Shown in pieces: positions 1 through 43,421 of a stretch of 64,000 bases of DNA (the stretch's first letter is position 1; each line of letters begins with the position of its first letter). The stretch is from Pogona vitticeps. Lineage: Eukaryota; Chordata; Lepidosauria; Squamata; Agamidae. The notes below the pieces were generated by a model. That model ran no database searches and was not told the DNA's origin. It saw nothing but the letters and a program-made list of their open reading frames with translations. The DNA is taken from positions 172,321,001 through 172,385,000 of the forward strand of contig NC_135787.1 in assembly GCF_051106095.1 (NCBI RefSeq). Direction: 5' to 3'. The position numbers and the translations under genes were made by a program.

Positions 1-157
1 AAGGTGCCTAAGATGAATGAGGCCAGCACACTGTTACAAAGTATGGTATCATGGAATCCCTTTGACAGCATGTAATAATAAATTTTATCACTGCAAATCA
101 TGGGAGTTTTACAATGCTAAGAGTTCTTTCAAAAGTTTCATACACAACATTTCTTAC

Positions 158-32848
<32,691 letters not shown>

Positions 32849-33376
32849 TCTGGATGGTTGCTGGGGGAAGCGAGAGAGAGATCGGTGGAGATCGGGCGAG
32901 ACCTGCTGCCGCAGGAACGATCGGCCGCCTTGAAGGGCGCAAGTGGCAACCCGAAGGTGTCTCCGGTGCAGCGGCCGCGCACCTGGCCAGACGCGCAGAA
33001 GCTGGAAAGCTGAAGGCAGGAGCAGCGCCGCGTCTGACGCAACCCGGGCCGGCGGCCTTGGCGGCTGGCCAGGGATGAGCAACGTCCGCGGGGGCGCGCA
33101 CCGGGGACGCGACCACCCCCTTCTGCTCCGCCGCGGCGGCGGCGCGCAGGGCAGGCCTTTTTCCCCCCCAAGCCCGTCTGCGATTGAAACGAAAAGGCAC
33201 CAAGCGGACGAATACACTCATAAACAGGGTCTGAGAGCTGCATCATTGAGAATTGCGGGGGTGGGTGGGCTATCCTTGAGCCCTAATTTTTAAAAGCCAA
33301 CTAAAAACATGGATGTATATTCAGGCCTCCCCTCCTTTTCTTTTATTCTTCCTTTATTTATTACTTTACTTTACTT

Positions 33377-33525
33377 TTGTAATATAATTTGTTCTGGTTG
33401 TCTTATGTAATATTTTTGTTTTATTGTATTGTATTTATGTCACACTGGAAGCCGCCTAGAGTGGTCGTATAGACCAGATGGGCGGGATAAAAATCAAATA
33501 AATAAATAAAATAAAATAAAAAAAT
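33377..33525 (+). mobile_element. L2/CR1-type LINE 3' tail
   Basis: A 'gccgcctagagtgg...gggcgggataaaaat' end followed by (AAATA)n is the 3' terminus of a common amniote LINE or LINE-tailed SINE. It sits about 180 bases upstream of the ALDH1L2 CpG island. Confidence 0.6.
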
Positions 33526-34120
33526 TCAGATAGCTTCGCCTACGGCCCAGCCTTACTTTTAGACAGAATAAAACAGCCGACGCAGGTAGAAATTCCAGGG
33601 TCGTCCCGAAGCCAGGTGTATATTGTGTTCCTAAGCTCCGGCTATGTAATATCCGCTCATTTCCCCTTCCCTGGTTTCTACAGCCTACCCTTTCCTAAGC
33701 TATTGTGGGGACAACCGGCAGTCAGATCCTTTCTGGATCTACCCAGGAATCTACCAGTATATCCCTGTGTATATTTGGTCTGGTCATGGTGGTGTGCGCA
33801 AGAATCGGTGCCATGGTTGGGCTTAGGCAAGCCATTCAATTTCATCCTCAGTCTTTCTCCCCCCAACCACTGTAATGGAAATACACAACATCAGCAGTGA
33901 TGTGGCCTATGACAATTGTTGGTTGATATACTGGTTTCCTTTGTACCATGCTTTTGTTCTCAGCGGGGACTCAAGGTGGCTAACAATGTTGTTTATAAAA
34001 CAAATAAAAATTAAATAGGGGAGTTTTAAGTATTTTAATTTTTTTTTTTTAAGTACATAATGCATGGAAAGTGGGTTGAATACCTGAAAATGTTGTGCCA
34101 GGAAGAATAAGAATAGGACA

Positions 34121-34155
34121 ACAACAACAACAACAACAGCAACAACAACAGCAAC
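34121..34155. repeat. (CAA)n microsatellite
   Basis: About 11 CAA units with two CAG interruptions. Confidence 0.93.
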
Positions 34156-35121
34156 ATTTTTGCCAAGACTGGCGCTAAGATGCCAGCTTAGGACTTAATA
34201 TAATATGATAACCCTGGGACTGCCTCAAGTTGTCATTGGCTCAATACAAGGAACAAATTTACCCTTGATTTAGTTTTTGCCTTAGCTGACCACTTTGGAA
34301 ACAAGGGTTTCCAACCTGATCGGTCATGGTCACTTGTGGTGAAGGCTGGTCTGCAGTTTCCTGTTTACTTCAACACAGATTGAGGTGGTACACCTGTAGA
34401 ATTCCTGAATACTCTGGGATGCTTTGAAGCACAAGGAACTGGTAATCCTGCCAAATTCTCAGTATCATTCTGGAATGTAATTGATTGTTTCTCATTACCT
34501 TCACTGGCATCATGGAACTCATTCAACTCCTTGGTATGCAGAGAGATGAGGAAGATGAATCTGACTGGATGCTGGCTAGAGTTAAAAAGACAGAAATCTG
34601 TCTCCAAAGTCAACCAAGCATAACTAAAGCTATGTAACTATGACTGCTGTATGGAAATGAGGGCAGCAAAGGGGGCTTATTTGGATGCTCTGTTGCAGCC
34701 TTGGGTAGAGGATTTCCAGTATGGAACCAAAAGCACTGCAACTAAAACTGTGTTTTCTGAAATGCTTCCTGCTGAATAAAGTGTTTTCTATCATTCAACT
34801 GGAAATATTATGCTTTCCCATTAAAAAAATTCCCAAACCAACCATTTGTGATTAAAGTTATCTTTTCTATCACAGAGGTTTAGAGATGATACAACTAGTT
34901 TTACATTATATTTCTCTTATGACAGTGAAAAGATACCATCTTTTGATTCAATGATTGCATGTTTTATGTCTCATTTATCCATAGTATCTCCAAGGCAAAG
35001 CTTTCCTTGGTTGTTGCAGTTTTGCATTTTCATTGTGTAATTATATTTTTGTGTACTGCCCAGTATGTGTAGATAAACAAACAATCTTAAAACCGGAGAG
35101 CTTGGAGGAACCCTATAGATC

Positions 35122-35260
35122 AGTGATGGCAAACCTTTTTTAGCCTGCGTGACCAAACTGCAACACAAAACCAACTTACGTATTTCAAAGTGCCAACACT
35201 GCAATTAAACTTGAATACTGAGGTTTTAGTTTAGAAAAAAACAACTGCTTCTGCAGTGCA
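35122..35260. mobile_element. Probable hAT-type MITE, one end
   Basis: 'cagtgatggcaaacctttt' followed by 'aaagtgccaacactgcaatt' and 'gaatactgaggttttagttt' matches a common amniote hAT-derived repeat. The right boundary is uncertain. Confidence 0.5.
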
Positions 35261-36136
35261 AGGGTTAAATGCTACAGTATGTGTTTTTTCTAGGTGTGGT
35301 ATCAACAAAGAAATACTTACCCATCCTCCAATTCCCCCTAGACTAGCAGAGGGAAGTGCAGAAACCCCAGCGAAACCATATATCTCTTTGGATTGATGGA
35401 AGCATTCTGAAAAACTTTATGTTTAAACACTTTACGAATTTGAAACTGCCAATCTCTCTCTCTCTCTTTCTCTGTTAGTGTGTGTATGTGTGTGTATGTA
35501 TGCACATGCCTTCAGGAAAGGAGGAGAGAAATAACCCCCCATTCCAGCTTTTTAAAAAAACCAAAACAGGACCCCTCCAAGTAATTACAGCTTGTTCTTC
35601 ATTCACCTCTACCATCTTTGAAAACGTTTTTGACAGAGGTCCTTTCCCTTTTTTTGCATATGTTACCTTTTTTCTTGCATATGTAACGGGAATATATATT
35701 TACACTGTATGAAGCTATATATAGACACACACACTGACATACAATATCTTGAACAGCCTCCGTCACTGCCAATTTCTCAGTGATATGAGAGAGTAGAATG
35801 GACTACACTGTTTCAAAACACGTGTGCTATTTTTTAATGTTCCTTTCAATGTTTTAATTTTGGTTTTTAACAGTTCCTGTTTAGTCCTGCTCCTTGCCTT
35901 GTCCATTTTTTCACACTGTTTTATAAATGAGCTTTTCCCCACTCACTGTGGTAGGAGTAGTAGAATCAAAAGTCCAACACACACGTAGAACCTATGGCAT
36001 AAGAACAAGGCAACAGCATCCATTTAGTTAAGGTTTCAAAACCAGCAAGTGTAGATCCATTTGGACTTATCCTCATTTCCTGACAGGTTGAAGTATCCTT
36101 AGAAAGCAATTCAACAGTTGCTACATTATAGACATA

Positions 36137-36389
36137 CAGTGGGGTCTTGACTTGAGAACTTAATCTGTATTGGAAGGCGGTTCTCAAGTCAAAAAGTCTG
36201 TAGGTCAAGTCTCCATTGACCTACAGTGCATTGAAAACCGATTAATCCCGTAACAGGCTGTTTTTGTTCCATTTTGGTTTTTTTCTGGTCTGTAAGTCAA
36301 TTCTCAGGCTGCAAGTCAAACCTAAATTTTGTGGCCAGAGAAGTCTGTAACTCAAAAAGTCTGCAAGTCTGTAAGTCAAGGGTCCACTG
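36137..36389. mobile_element. Tigger/pogo-like MITE
   Basis: Inverted ends CAGTGGGGTCTTGACTTGAG and CAGTGGACCCTTGACTTACA, with TA duplications at 36,135-36,136 and 36,390-36,391. The 253 bp carries repeated 'aagtcaaaaagtctg' motifs. Intergenic, between the two genes. Confidence 0.88.
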
Positions 36390-37045
36390 TATGGCCTAAG
36401 GAGACGATTTATGCTTGCTCAAGAATAAATAGCCCCCAAATCCAGGCAGGACTTCTTTATTTGGTTTGGAATCTTTGCAGACACCGATGAGGTTCTGTCT
36501 GCATAAATAAAGAGCATAAACCTCAGTAATTTCTCTCTTTCTGGTTGAATGGGTTTTCATTGTTGAAGATATAATGATGCCACAGTGAAAAACAGTCAAC
36601 ACAGCTTATGTAAGGAGGAGTCATGCTTCTGCCTTTTGGAATGGCTGAGAGGCTGCCGGTAAGTGTGTAGGCATCAGTGGCCCATGAAATCAAGTGCCAA
36701 TGGCTTTTAAAGAACACTTTGGCTCCAGTTTCTTACTAAAAGACCTTTGTGGAGATTTAGTAGGAGAGCATCCATGGAAGGAAAAGTCAAATCTTCTGAA
36801 TACTTTGGAAACAGCAGTGAGTAAAAAGGTAAAAAAGAGCGGCCCATTTTCACTGTGAAAAGTGAAGCAGTATCCATTCTCCACGCAGTATTCATTCTCT
36901 TTTACCCACAGAGGCATGGTAGCCGTATGCAAAGCATGTAAGACAAAGATAGGGTAGGAAAATCAGGTTTGCAAATGATATCATCAGTTTTGAAGACAGC
37001 AGAAAACTGAAGCAGTTAATGAACTGCTCCACAAAGAAATCTTAG

Positions 37046-37190
37046 AATCATGAAATAGAATCACAGAATAATTGAGTTGAATAGGGCCTGTAAAGGCCAT
37101 TGAGTCCAAACCCCTTCCCAATGCAGGAATCCAAATCAAAGCAGATCTGACAGATGGTTCTCCAATCTTCTGCACTGGGTGCCTGATAAA
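37046..37190 (-). mobile_element. CR1-like LINE 3' end
   Basis: GAATCATGAAATAGAATCAC followed by a ...GGGCCTGTAAAGGCCATTGA... segment is the reverse complement of the CR1 3' UTR with its ATTCTATGATT terminal repeats. Only the 3' end is present, immediately followed by a (TCA)n microsatellite. Confidence 0.65.
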
Positions 37191-37194
37191 GAGT

Positions 37195-37195
<1 letters not shown>

Positions 37196-37244
<49 letters not shown>
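37196..37244. repeat. (ATC)n microsatellite
   Basis: About 16 ATC units immediately beside the CR1-like 3' end. Confidence 0.97.
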
Positions 37245-37245
<1 letters not shown>

Positions 37246-37257
37246 TTAAAACAGCAA

Positions 37258-37352
37258 AGGTGGAAGGGATTGTATGGACTGAATCCAGCCCGTCAAGGAA
37301 GCACAGTGGGAAATCAAACTCCCATACTCGCTCTAAATCATTGAGCTAACCA
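37258..37352 (-). mobile_element. tRNA-derived SINE (third family), fragment
   Basis: The right end 'taaatcattgagctaacc' is the complement of a tRNA A-box-like head as in the copy at 15,775. The rest is decayed. Confidence 0.4.
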
Positions 37353-37859
37353 GCAGTTTGGTAGACATGATTCTACATCACCATCATGATCATATTTTAA
37401 AGCCTCCTTTTAAATGTTGTGCTCGGGTGATATCAAATTAACCCTCGTAAAATGGGAAGGGCTTCTAGGCCAGCGCACACATCAAGTACAAAGCCGAACG
37501 CTATGTGCAGAGCAGGGCTTGACATCTAAAAGCAGGAATGTTTACAAATATCAAGCAGATCACTGTCCAATTTCAGCAGGCTTTTCTTCTGCTTCTGGAC
37601 ACATTTCAAGTTCTGAATATTAAATGAGGAGACACTAGGCTAAACCTATGGAGAAAAAAACAACACTTTGCTAAATGAATGAATGCTGAAGAGTGTCTCC
37701 CACCAGGACAAGACTCTAGCTCAGTATTTCCTATCCTGGGGGTCATGACCTCCAAGAGAGTTGCATGATGTTTTCTGGGGAGTGGGTGTCACTGGTTGCC
37801 TTATACATGTTGTAGCCCTTTGTCAAAAAGTTTCTTCCTTGACCTTTTCGAGTGGGATA

Positions 37860-38510
37860 TTAAAGTCAGCATGTATATGTGTGAGGTGTGTGATGTATGT
37901 TTGGCCTGGATCAGGTGAAGAGCCAGAGAGAGAGAGTTAGGACAAAAAAGATAGAGACCAACAGACCCAGAGAAACTATGGGATTTTGTATTTCTAGCTA
38001 GAAGCCCTCATTGTGAGAAATTCGACTTTTGAACTGTGAATGTTTTGAACTAAGTTGACAGAACACATCTGCTGCTGAGGGAGTGGAGCCGAGGGGATTA
38101 TGAAGACCCTGGCAGGAGGATTCTCTTGAGCAAAGCAGATTCCACACCTGTCCACTAAGTGATGGAAGACACATTAAACATCCCATACTTCATAATAAGG
38201 GATAAGGACCATATATCTAGGGGGAGACAAAGAAACATCTAATGCGCATCCCCAGCTAGCAACCTGCCTAAAAAGAATATAAAAAGAGGGGTCTGGGCAA
38301 CCATAATTTGTCTGCTGAGACTAAAAGGCTTTTGGAACTACTTTCTTTGGAACTTGGACAATGCAAATAAAGAATTCTTCTCTCTTTGGTGAATATGTAT
38401 GTGGTGTGAATGTGCTGAATGCAGGAAACCCCTTTATTTAGAATTGTAATCAATAGGTAATAAAGTATATTCATTTTGTATTTATTAATGTGTCTCGTGA
38501 GGCCCTTTGC
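37860..38510 (+). mobile_element. Probable solo LTR of retroviral type
   Basis: A TATA-like 'aagaatataaaaagaggggt' (near 38,275) is followed about 90 bases on by the poly(A) signal AATAAAG, the layout of U3-R. No internal coding region adjoins it. The boundaries are approximate. Confidence 0.5.
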
Positions 38511-39204
38511 TGTTTAATATTGTTCTTCTTGGGATACAAAAGATCCAGTAGTCACCCTTTTGTGACATACGTATGTATAAGAAACAGTCCTTACGGGAGA
38601 GAAAGATGCCTCTACTGTCTGAGAAGAGGTGACCGGGACTATTTTTTACAACAAACCCAAGCAATGCCAGTGTAAAGAGATCATTGCTGCTGCTTCCACA
38701 AGAAAGGGATTTCAACTATGATGAGTCACTTTGAGAGAGCCTAGGAAGGAAAAGGAAAAAGTAGAACCACCCCCACACAACAGACCCCTGGGACAGGGCA
38801 GAGAAACAAACAGCCTGCATCTTCTGCAAGGCGTGCAAGGAAAGCTTTGTGCTGGTTTCTGCATGTTTTGCCCCTTCCTTGGTTATCATAATGTTCTTCC
38901 TCCCCCCCCCCCGGCCATCTTTGAAGTTATTTCTCTTCCCTTCTCCCTACTTCAACCTCCTCCAGCCTCTTCCCTCCCCAGTTTTGAAGTGGTGGTGGAT
39001 GAGTTAGAAGCAGGAGGAGCAGGAGGATAAGCAGCAGCATCATTGACGGTACTGCTATGGGGGGAACTTTTTATGCAAATATGGTGGGGGAAGGGTCACA
39101 GATTTCTTGGCTCTTATAAAAAGGGATTTAAAAAAGGATGAGAATCACTCCTCTAGCTGGAGGATCACTCCAGCTAGTCATTTAATACACTTCATAGGAA
39201 GCTC

Positions 39205-39475
39205 AAAGAATGATCAATTAAAGTGGGGCTGCTTGAATACAGGACACATTTTCTGTGACTGGAGAAATTCAATTGATGCAGCACTTACGTGCATGCAGTT
39301 AATACCCCACCACATGTACAAAAAAAGGTCTAGCAAATGGCTGAGATAACACTATTGAAGTAGCCTGCTTCTGGTTAAAAATAGTCTAATTATCTTAACA
39401 TTTTAATTTGTTTTTAATTTTTCCTGTATTTCACATAAATCCATCATTTTAATTATGCAATGCTCTGATACGACT
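39205..39475 (+). repeat. Unclassified dispersed repeat A, copy 2
   Basis: Second copy of the ~280-bp repeat at 1,757-2,050, in the same orientation, with small indels. Located between the two host genes. Confidence 0.75.
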
Positions 39476-40159
39476 CGAGTAAGAAACAGCAGGCAGTTTG
39501 ATTATCATCTCTAAACTTTATATGTATGTCACTTAGCAGTTGCTTTTCTCTGCACCCATAGGAAAATCAGCCAGCTGGTCATGAGAGTATCAATTTGATA
39601 AAAATCCAAACTACTCAGGTATCTTTATTTCCCCCCAAGGGAAACATTCACAATGCACTCACTACCAATGTGGTCTGCTAGCCCCATCTACTGTGCAGTA
39701 CAGCAAACATGGGGATCGAGGATCGTGTTAGCCATCTGAATCTATGTATGTTTACTTTGTCTGAAATTGTCATGAGCTCAAAAGGCCTTCAATTCTAAAT
39801 AATAATTAGGAAATAATTCCCATTAATCATACCGAGATTTACTTCCAAATTCACATAAACAGAATTTTGCTGTGCATCATATTCTCCCATTTCTAGAATG
39901 GCAGTTTTCAATTATAAAGGAGGTCTGGAAGGCAAGCATGCTCTTCCATACCAATGTAGAAGTTGCGGGGGGGGGGGATTGCTTTATTAAGTTACAACTC
40001 TCAGAATACCCAGCAAGCATGGTCAGAAACTTTCCAAGATTTGTCCCACCTCCTGGGAAATGCTGGAAAAGACAAGATGGGGCCCTATTCTATGGAAAGC
40101 AAATTTGGGGATTTAGTTGTCAAAAACACACACATAGGATCCGGTTGTATATCTTACTG

Positions 40160-40368
40160 AAATCAAGTGGCCAACCTAGTCATGAGTTAAGCCCTATGAA
40201 AGCAGCATTTGAACCATTTCTTATTCTGATCTTTTCCACACTCTAAATAGTAAGCGTATTGAAGAGTCTGAAGCACATTCACCTGAAAGAAAGACCTGCT
40301 GAATCCAATGGGACTAACTTTAAAATAGTCTAACTTTAAAATAGATATTTGGGCATTCGATTGCAGTA
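40160..40368 (+). repeat. Unclassified dispersed repeat B, copy 1
   Basis: Shares 'ggccaacctagtcatgagtt', 'ccatttcttxttct' and 'cacattcacctgaaagaaag' with 61,204-61,389. It continues past the point where copy 2 is cut by the copia LTR. Confidence 0.8.
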
Positions 40369-41039
40369 TAGATTTTATTTCAAGGACATCTATTTTCTCC
40401 AGCCACATTTTAAAAAGGAAACTTCTGTACTGTCAGGTCTTAGAAATACCTGTAAGAATTGTTAATCAAGTTTGTAAGAAAGGAGTTGTAAAGCACTGCA
40501 GCTGTGCTAGGAGCAAGCTGACAGATCAACTTGATTTAGCTGTGGAAACAAGATGCACGAGGAGAATGCTGCAGGAGATGTTATCCGATTGGCCACAAGG
40601 GGCAATAAAGCCAACAGCTTCAACACACTTAGTTTTGTGGGTCGAATGGAGAGAGAAGGAGAAACACTGCCAAATTGATTTACAAGCAGGAAATACCAAG
40701 GACTCTGATTTATGGTATGGTAAATGGACTATTACGTGTATGACCAAGGACTGAAAGAAAGACTATGCTGTGTATGTATATACTGCTACAAAAATTGATA
40801 CAATACAATCATTTTATTTAGAATAAATAAATAAATAAATAAATATTATCAATAGTGACTGCCTGTTTACTGAACAGGATTAAGTCTTGCTGAAGCGCCT
40901 ATTATCTTCTGCATAATTCGCACCTGTCATGTACAACTGAGGAATAATAAAATCTGCTTTCTTGAGAAGCTACATTTTCCAGATGTTCACTAAAAAAACT
41001 GTGTGGAGATGTGGAGAAGATGTACAGATCTCTTCTAAT

Positions 41040-41145
41040 GAATCTCATGCTGTCATGCTGCGGTTTGTACTGCTGAACTTCTGTATATACTGTAAATACA
41101 CTTGGTATTGGAAGAAGCTGCCTTTGTCTGTGTGAATCAACTGGA
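41040..41145 (+). mobile_element. Copia-type LTR fragment
   Basis: 'catgctgtcatgctgcggtt', 'ctgtatatactgtaaatac' and 'gaagaagctgc' match, in order, the 3' part of the LTR at 61,390-61,790. The left limit is unclear. Probably a remnant of a solo LTR. Confidence 0.45.
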
Positions 41146-42030
41146 CAATGTAACAATGTTTGCATCCTTCATGTCCTGTGGTACTCCACCTTCCTTCCAG
41201 CAAAGACGAAAGACTTCATACAAATTGGTGGTGATGATCTCTTTACATCAGTTCAGCAGGGATGTTATCCTTCCCAGGTGCCTTGCCAGAGACAAGGGAA
41301 CCCAAAGCCACATAGATTTCTGCTAAGGTTGGTTCGCAGTCCAACTCTTCCAAGACAGCTAGGCACTCGATTTATTTGATGCCTCTTTGGTTCTTACACT
41401 CTCTCTGAAATATAGCTCAGAGTAATGCTGCACCCAGCGTTCCATCTGATGTGAACGGTCCTGGAGCAGACTTCAAGGGAGCAGATTTCTTCTGTATTGG
41501 ACCTAAAACCTGCTTGATCCCGTCATACATTCCCTTGATGTTACCTGTGTCCGCTGATACTTGTATCTGAGAGCAGAGCTGAAGCCAATAATTGTTGGAA
41601 CATCTCCTGGGAGCCCATTGGACTTTGCTATGAGCAGCTCGAAGAGCCTGCAAGTTATGCTCACTAGGACAGGCTTTGTATGCTGCCAGAGCTCTCCTCT
41701 CATCCTCGATGGCTGGCAGCAACTCCTCCGAAGTTGAACCAGTCTGCCATCTTTTTTGTCTTCTTGCCAAATATGGACACGGTGGTGTTATAAACAGCGT
41801 TCTTGAAATGTTCCCATCGTTCAGTTGCATTTGCATCAGTTGAGCCTGGAAGGGTTTCCTCAAGCTGTTGGGCAAATTCCTCCACTTTTCTTTGATCGCA
41901 GGTCTTGCTGATGTCCACATGTAGTCTTCTTTCCTTTTTCATATGATACAATCTCTTTGTTCTTAGTTTTACTCTATTACATATCAGGGAGTGATCAGTA
42001 TTGCAATCAGAATTGTGATCACCAACATTG
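41140..42030 (-). mobile_element. Decayed non-LTR retrotransposon (LINE) fragment
   Basis: The minus strand encodes the end of an AP-like endonuclease (a DHSLI motif near 41,990), then a linker (KKTKKMADWF, RRALAAYKACPSEHNLQALR, QIQVSADTGNIKGMYDGIKQ), then the beginning of a reverse transcriptase with ERW..HYSELY and GKAPGKD-like remnants. Several frame breaks are present, so it is dead. The linker differs from BovB, so this is another LINE family; I cannot name the clade with certainty. Confidence 0.75.
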
Positions 42031-42199
42031 TAAGAACACCAACATCATGCTAATCATAAAGTTGTCAGGGGCTTTCAGGTATTTTGGTTACATCTTCGGA
42101 AGCCCTCTAGAATGAAAAGAAGAGAAAATAAAAACAGCAAAGTCAGCAACTCATCACAAATTACTCACTTCACCAGCATCAGGAGCTGGGCAAAATCAT

Positions 42200-42560
42200 A
42201 TGCAGAAAATGTGATAAAGTCATTGTGGCATCTGCTCAGGTCATGAATATTAATATGCCATATGCATGGACCAATGAGAGTGCTGGACAGGCGGGGCCAT
42301 GAAATATAAGAGTCTCTGCAGCAGGAGGAGGGGGAGATTGGGTAGACTGAGAGATTGGGAGTTTGGAGATCGAGAGTTCTTGGATTTGAGGATTGGTGGT
42401 TTTGGAGTTTGGGGTAAAGAAAAAGGGTTGGTGGTTGAGGGTGGATGAAGTGAGATGTTTGGTTAAGAGTTAAAGACATTGATTGTGCCTTCATCACCTG
42501 TAATAATAAACAACTATTTGATTCTATTTAAAATGACACATTGCCTGGACCTCTGTTATT
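42200..42560 (+). mobile_element. Probable LTR fossil
   Basis: A TATA-like 'gaaatataagagtctctg' near 42,300 and an AATAAAC poly(A) signal near 42,508 give LTR layout in plus orientation. Family unknown. Confidence 0.35.
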
Positions 42561-42564
42561 AATA

Positions 42565-42750
42565 CAGTGGTGCCTCGACTTACATACATCCCTACTTACG
42601 ACCATTTTGACTTACAGCCAGCTCTGGCCCTCAAATTTTACTTCAACATGCAGTCGGAGCTTCCACTTACGATAAAAAAAGGCAGGGGAAAATTGCGTGA
42701 AATTCAAATTACTAGCTATTTGTGGCAAATAGCCTGCTTCTTTGTACAGT
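42565..42750. mobile_element. Tigger/pogo-like element, left end only
   Basis: TA followed by CAGTGGTGCCTCGACTTACA and 'tacgaccattttgacttaca' is a Tigger-type terminus. The opposite end was not found, so the boundary given is approximate. Confidence 0.6.
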
Positions 42751-43328
42751 AGCTCTTTTGCCCCAATGATTACAGCAGGAGTCCCCTAGCCAGTGCAGAC
42801 CCCTGTAGGCTGGGGGCATCTGGCACAGTTGTCCAGAGGGCAAGGACAGAGCACCCCGGCCAGGCTCAACCTCCCAGCCCCAGGACGCCGCTGCCACCGC
42901 ACACCATGTCCCTGTAGGAGCCCTTCAGGCAGCAGTGGTGCTTTCCCAGGCTTCCTTCAGTGCCGCCTCCCCCCAGCACAAAGTTCTGGCAGGATGGGGT
43001 CTCATAAAGCTGAAATAAAGTGCCCCCCCACCACCCCTTTAAGCAATCCCTTGCTAAAGTGGCCCCAACAGATCGGAGTGGGGCAGAGATCTCTTCGGCC
43101 CCCTTTACCACTTAGCCCCACAGCAGGCAACTTGCAGTTCCCCCTCCTAACTTTCTGTTCAAATTACAACCACATTCTAGGTTGACTGCATTTTCTTCAA
43201 AATAGAATATAACACTTCTGTAAGTTTATTCTAGTGATTAATTGCATCCCTCATACAGATCAAGGGAAACCTTGACAGAAGTCCTGTTTTTTGTTCTGAA
43301 CATGGAACTCTCTGTCCATTATACTCAC

Positions 43329-43421
43329 CTGAAAGTCTGAGACAAAAGTTAAGAAGAACATCTCAAAACTAAAGGCTACGATCCATTCGCAGACTGCGCT
43401 CACCAAATGATACACATACTC
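43329..43421 (-). CDS. DRAM1-family exon 6
   Basis: This encodes [20 protein letters not shown] and [11 protein letters not shown], the last membrane span and the TFxxDFQ motif. It is 31 codons, phase 0, with donor GTGAGTA. A final coding exon should follow to the left, between about 33.2 and 43.3 kb; I could not identify it. Confidence 0.92.

Larger units (their letters stand above)
33530..43328. other. Interval between ALDH1L2 and the DRAM1-family gene
   Basis: This must contain the last DRAM1-family exon and 3' UTR, but I could not place them. What is recognisable is repeats: hAT and Tigger MITEs, a CR1 end, a solo LTR, dispersed repeats A and B, a LINE fragment. Bases 33,530-34,100, 34,160-35,120 and 38,520-39,200 show nothing identifiable. 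Confidence 0.6.

Noticed and set aside
36984-37244. Open frame starting with poly-Met
   Set aside because: Translation of an (ATC)n microsatellite joined to a CR1 tail.
37414-37445. Minus-strand RVNLIS segment considered as the last DRAM1-family exon
   Set aside because: No usable acceptor in the right phase.
39872-40246. 124-codon plus-strand frame
   Set aside because: It spans dispersed repeat B and decayed MITE sequence, with no protein-like motif.
42165-42497. Minus-strand frame with SLTLNQTS considered as the last DRAM1-family exon
   Set aside because: Similarity to the expected VTLRIST-like C-terminus is poor, and the sequence looks like an LTR with TATA and poly(A) signals on the other strand.
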